Source: Pseudomonas silvicola
GTDB lineage: Bacteria; Pseudomonadota; Gammaproteobacteria; Pseudomonadales; Pseudomonadaceae
Assembly (NCBI RefSeq): GCF_026651855.1
Contig: NZ_CP093280.1
Location: 4,814,001-4,878,000 of the forward strand
Length of the DNA: 64,000 nt
Reading direction: 5' to 3'
The translations under genes and the position numbers were made by a program. The number at the start of each line of letters is the position of its first letter. Position 1 is the stretch's first letter. This document shows, piece after piece, positions 63,422 to 64,000 of this stretch. A model generated the notes under the pieces. That model saw nothing but the letters and a program-made list of their open reading frames with translations. It searched no databases and was not told where the DNA came from.

Positions 63422-64000
63422 TTAGCCGCGTGGAATGGCGACACTGGCCACGTTCACCGGCGCAGCCGCGGCGGCCTTGGGCAGGTTGCTGGCTTGCAGC
63501 GCCTTGAGCTGTTCGGCCAGGGCGGCGAGGGTGGCCGGGCTGGCCATGGGGGCGTCTTCAGGGTCGACCTGGCTACCGGGGCGCACCCGCTGCAGGCCGT
63601 TGATGACGATGGTGTCGTCCTTGGCCAGGCCGCTGCGCACAATGCGCAAGCCTTCGAGTTTCGGCCCCAGCTCCACGGTGCGGTAGGTAGCCTTGTGATC
63701 CTTGTCCATCACCAGCACGTATTTCTTGCCCAGGTCGCTGGCCACGGCCTCGTCCTTGATCAGCACGGCTTCGTAGGTGCCGCTGCCCACCAGTTTCAGG
63801 CGTGCGTACAAGCCCGGGGTGTAGCTGCCGTCGCGGTTGTCGAACACCGCGCGGCCACGGATGGTGCCGGTCTTGGGGTTGACCTGGTTGTCGACGAAGT
63901 CCATCTGGCCCAGGTGCGGGTTGCCGTCTTCGTTGGACAGGCCCAGGTACACCGGGGTGGTGGCGCCACGCTCGCCCTTGCGCGCCAGCTGGGTGTACTT
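63422..64000 (-). CDS. mexE: MexE-type membrane fusion protein (C-terminal part, runs off the window)
   Basis: The last 192 residues of a periplasmic adaptor. The sequence enters at KYTQLARKGERGATTP and contains GQMDFVDNQVNPKTGTIRGR, NRDGSYTPGLYARLKL and VLIKDEAVASDLGKKYVLVM, the beta-barrel and membrane-proximal regions of MexE/AcrA proteins. Its stop is 13 bp before mexF. It is the first gene of the mexEF-oprN operon. Confidence 0.9.
   Translation of the reverse strand, partial: KYTQLARKGERGATTPVYLGLSNEDGNPHLGQMDFVDNQVNPKTGTIRGRAVFDNRDGSYTPGLYARLKLVGSGTYEAVLIKDEAVASDLGKKYVLVMDKDHKATYRTVELGPKLEGLRIVRSGLAKDDTIVINGLQRVRPGSQVDPEDAPMASPATLAALAEQLKALQASNLPKAAAAAPVNVASVAIPRG

Overview
The window is about 64 kb of GC-rich chromosome from a pseudomonad. 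A Pseudomonas putida-group-like organism is the best guess. The grounds are vanAB, MexEF-OprN-type efflux genes, FabV, OprD-type and DUF1302/DUF1329 envelope proteins, the OsmC-YcaO fusion, and the REP families in the intergenic spacers. There are about 48 genes and no rRNA, tRNA, prophage or CRISPR. Mobile-element content is one IS3-type remnant of about 80 bp.

Layout. 0-8.2 kb: the end of a small gene, a Bcr/CflA-type drug exporter, then an overlapping two-gene unit (M48-type metallopeptidase and a 1805-aa multidomain SF1 helicase with a WGR domain). 8.4-16.4 kb: LysR/SDR pair, a chimeric pseudogene, OsmC-YcaO, YceI, a 5-unit tandem REP array, TetR/SDR pair and a lipoprotein. 16.5-20.1 kb: LysR, D(-)-tartrate dehydratase and a DctA-type carrier, forming a D-tartrate uptake and breakdown module. 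20.1-28.7 kb: Fur-box TonB receptor, GlxA-type AraC regulator and DJ-1/PfpI protein, lldD, an orphan GT2, and a ZnuD-like TonB receptor behind a perfect Zur-type palindrome. 28.9-34.5 kb: histidine kinase, vanAB with two operator-like palindromes, an IS scar, XRE-cupin/GNAT operon and a nucleotidyltransferase. 34.6-43.1 kb: an aromatic-catabolism cluster (TetR, FAD monooxygenase, Rieske oxygenase, lone ABC binding protein, OprD porin, FadR-type regulator, second FAD monooxygenase). 43.2-48.1 kb: DipZ, then a group that looks molybdate-linked (two-domain molbindin, bestrophin, an 88-aa unknown and a Rieske oxygenase, with two ModE-type boxes). 48.5-53.2 kb: DUF1302/DUF1329 pair and fabV. 53.3-54.6 kb: an 11-unit tandem REP-doublet array. 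54.7-64 kb: GT39-type transferase, pRiA4b ORF-3-like protein, MdtD-type exporter and oprN-mexF-mexE (mexE runs off the end).

How it fits together. This is an accessory region of metabolic and envelope functions with recognisable local control: Fur and Zur for metal receptors, operator-like palindromes before vanA and the FAD monooxygenase, and ModE boxes around the bestrophin/88-aa/Rieske genes. Only one Rieske reductase (VanB) is encoded for three Rieske oxygenases. The most promising lead for undescribed biology is the ModE-box locus at 45.2-48.1 kb, possibly a molybdenum-sparing oxygenase module. The second is the metallopeptidase plus pseudokinase-helicase-nuclease-WGR pair at 1.5-8.2 kb.
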